From: Larimichthys crocea
Taxonomy: Eukaryota; Chordata; Actinopteri; Sciaenidae
DNA length: 64,000 nt
NCBI RefSeq assembly: GCF_000972845.2
Contig: NC_040032.1
Location: 15,217,358-15,281,357, forward strand
Direction: 5' to 3'
How positions within the stretch are numbered: the stretch's first letter is position 1; every line of letters begins with the position of its first letter. Shown piece by piece: positions 62,003 to 64,000 of the stretch. The translations under genes and the position numbers were made by a program. A model generated the notes under the pieces. It saw only the letters and a program-made list of their open reading frames with translations, was not told the origin of the DNA and ran no database searches.

Positions 62003-64000
62003 CTGCAGGAGCAAACAGTGACAGGAAGGTGCAATCAAAAACATGGAAAACATAAAATATAGATACCTTCTCCACTGAAGCAGTGGAGATGTGAAAGTCT
62101 ACCTTTCTTAAACATACAGGTAGAAGTGATGCATTAGTTAAAAACATTACAGATACAAACCTTCAGTGTAAATTAATGATCTGAGATTGAATTATTTGAT
62201 ATTTGACCATGATTAAAAGTGAATTTTATTTGGAAATTTAAACACATTTTGATACAGAACATGTTCTGACCTGATCCTGTTCAGAAATCTGCTGCCTGTT
62301 TAATATTTCTCTCACAGTCATAATCTCAAGTCAGTGATCAGCCTCAGGCTTCAATCAATATTTGGATAATAACATTTGTTTTGTTATAGTCGTCATTTCA
62401 GGATGTGTCGGGGAAAAAAAAACTGTGAATTTATGGTAATGAGTTCTTCCCAAGAAGGAAGCAGAATTCATCATATGCTATCAGCCACTGGTTATTAATT
62501 TACATGGCCCGCAATTCCCTGCAGAGCAATATTGTGATGAGATGAAAAGGCCACTATTCTGTAGGTGGAACACTGATGAGTTAATGAGTACCGTCTTTAA
62601 TTAAACTTAAATCCCCTGAGGAGGTGACCTATAATATCCAAGTAATCCCCATCAACAACCAGTCCATGTCCTGATACTCTATCGCAGAAACAGCATTGTG
62701 CTGCTCGGTAAAGACGGAGAACAGCGAATGTGTCTTTGCACGGACGCTTTCCGTAGCTCAATCTGTCCTAGAGTAACATCTGAATCCATCTGAGCTCCAA
62801 CTACACGTCCATTAACACACCAACTGGGTGAAGGTCACCGCTTAAAGTGTATGGAATTGGAAATTAACATCAGTTTGGGTGTTCAAAATGACATTTCTGC
62901 ACGCCCTCCGCAGCAAACGCATCATCATTTCGAGGCGTTTGGACAAATGACTAACAGCTTAGCTAAGTGGCTATTACATGGGCATCTGTGGGCAATAAAT
63001 AAATATCAATTAAGCATCACGGCTCCCTCATGTTCAAGCGGTGTAAGGCATAATAAACTAGGACATCAAGATTTATGAAGCCCCCCAAAAATGATTGAAA
63101 AATGTCTGTTTTTATTGATAGTATCACCATTAATGCCACCCCTGTAACTAATAGGCCATTCTTCTGCCCCAGTAATGATAATAACCGTTTGATTGGATGT
63201 GATGACAGCAATACTGAATTATTAACTCTTCCTTCATGCATTTATTAATTAAAATTCAACCTTCATCTCATCAAATCACCCATATTTTTGCCTTTGACTA
63301 TCACCTATATCAGTGACGGAGTCCGCCATTCCCGTGCTGGATTGAAATTGCTTTGAGGGTTAGGGGGGGAAACAGTCCACCATGTTCTTCAGTGTTTTTA
63401 TTTTATCTTGTTGATACCAGCCTCTGTGTTTACTCTTCACCCTCTTTGCACCGTGTCAGAACTGTTTTAAGTTATTATTTCCTGCTGCTGCTTCACATCA
63501 AAAGCATTTAACTGCAGATTCGCAGTGTGATTTTTTTTGTTTTGTTTTTGTTTTGTTGTTGTTGTGAGGCAGCCACAGGAAACGCAAGATTGTTAATCAA
63601 AGATGAGTCTACAAAAATGTTTGCTGTTGTGCTGCAAAACTACGTATGCTGTGTGCATCATTAAATCAGATCACATTTCTTATTAAAACATTATTTGAGT
63701 GCACTGTAACTAATGACTACTTTCATCATAGATTAATCTGTCGGACATTTTCTCGATTTATCCATTATTTGTTTGGTCCATACAATGTCAGAAAATGTTG
63801 AATATTGTTGAACAAACAGCAAAAGATGATCATCCTCCACAACCCAAGAGATATACAGTTTTACCGTTGAAGAAGAATAAAATTTGGATTTAAGAATTAT
63901 GACTAAAAATCTATTATGAAGTAGTCGGCAGCTGCAGTAAACAGCTTCACCAGTTGCACAGCTGTTCACACACAAAACAGCTGCTCGAGGAGGGTGTTGC
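62003..64000 (-). other. gabra3: gabra3 upstream intron (partial)
   Basis: No signal-peptide exon is recognisable. A common fish interspersed repeat occupies about 63690-63885. The segment 62560-63080 is complex, non-repetitive sequence that could be a conserved non-coding element, but this is untested. The intron probably continues past the right edge. Confidence 0.65.
63690..63885. repeat. Teleost interspersed repeat
   Basis: The order TAATGACTACTTTCATCATA, CTCGATTTATCCATTATTTG, GTTTGGTCCATACAATGTCA, GAAAATGTTGAA and CACAACCCAAGAGATATACA matches a very common short repeat of fish genomes. There is no coding content. Confidence 0.55.

Overview
This is vertebrate nuclear DNA, almost certainly from a teleost fish and probably a spiny-rayed (percomorph) one. 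The exons are short with consensus GT/AG borders. The proteins they encode are vertebrate. The spaces between are packed with decayed repeats of kinds common in fish genomes: Tc1-like transposons, several LINE families, tRNA-like SINEs and MITE-like elements. There are no prokaryotic features. The species itself is inference.

Only two protein-coding genes can be supported, both on the minus strand. (1) tmem164: the first coding exon (6122-6484) with a CpG-rich 5' flank (6485-6960). Positions 1-6121 are its first intron, and the remaining exons lie off the left edge. (2) gabra3, the GABA-A receptor alpha-3 subunit, runs from 62002 down to 24971. Eight well-supported coding exons (human-style exons 3 to 10) plus one candidate 39-nt microexon join in one frame. 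Most exon lengths are the ones typical of vertebrate alpha-subunit genes (68, 221, 83, 144, 153). The exons for the signal peptide and extreme N terminus are not recognised and probably lie beyond 64000.

Layout: 1-6121 tmem164 intron 1; 6122-6484 tmem164 coding exon; 6485-6960 its 5' UTR and promoter zone; 6961-24399 gene-free spacer with LINE, SINE and MITE relics; about 24400-24970 probable gabra3 3' UTR; 24971-62002 gabra3 body; 62003-64000 upstream gabra3 intron. The two genes are head-to-tail about 18.5 kb apart. In human both are X-linked but far apart. gabra3 encodes a pore-forming subunit of an inhibitory, synaptic, gephyrin-anchored chloride channel. tmem164 encodes a multi-pass membrane acyltransferase-like protein. 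Nothing in the sequence suggests they act together.

Points most worth a second look: the codon at the mammalian ADAR-edited I/M site of GABRA3 is already ATG (Met) in this genome; a candidate in-frame 39-nt microexon in the M3-M4 loop; a near-identical second copy of the Cys-loop exon beside a 10-N gap and a 27-G run, which looks like an assembly artefact; and six copies of one roughly 450-bp dispersed repeat. I found no convincing novel biological system.
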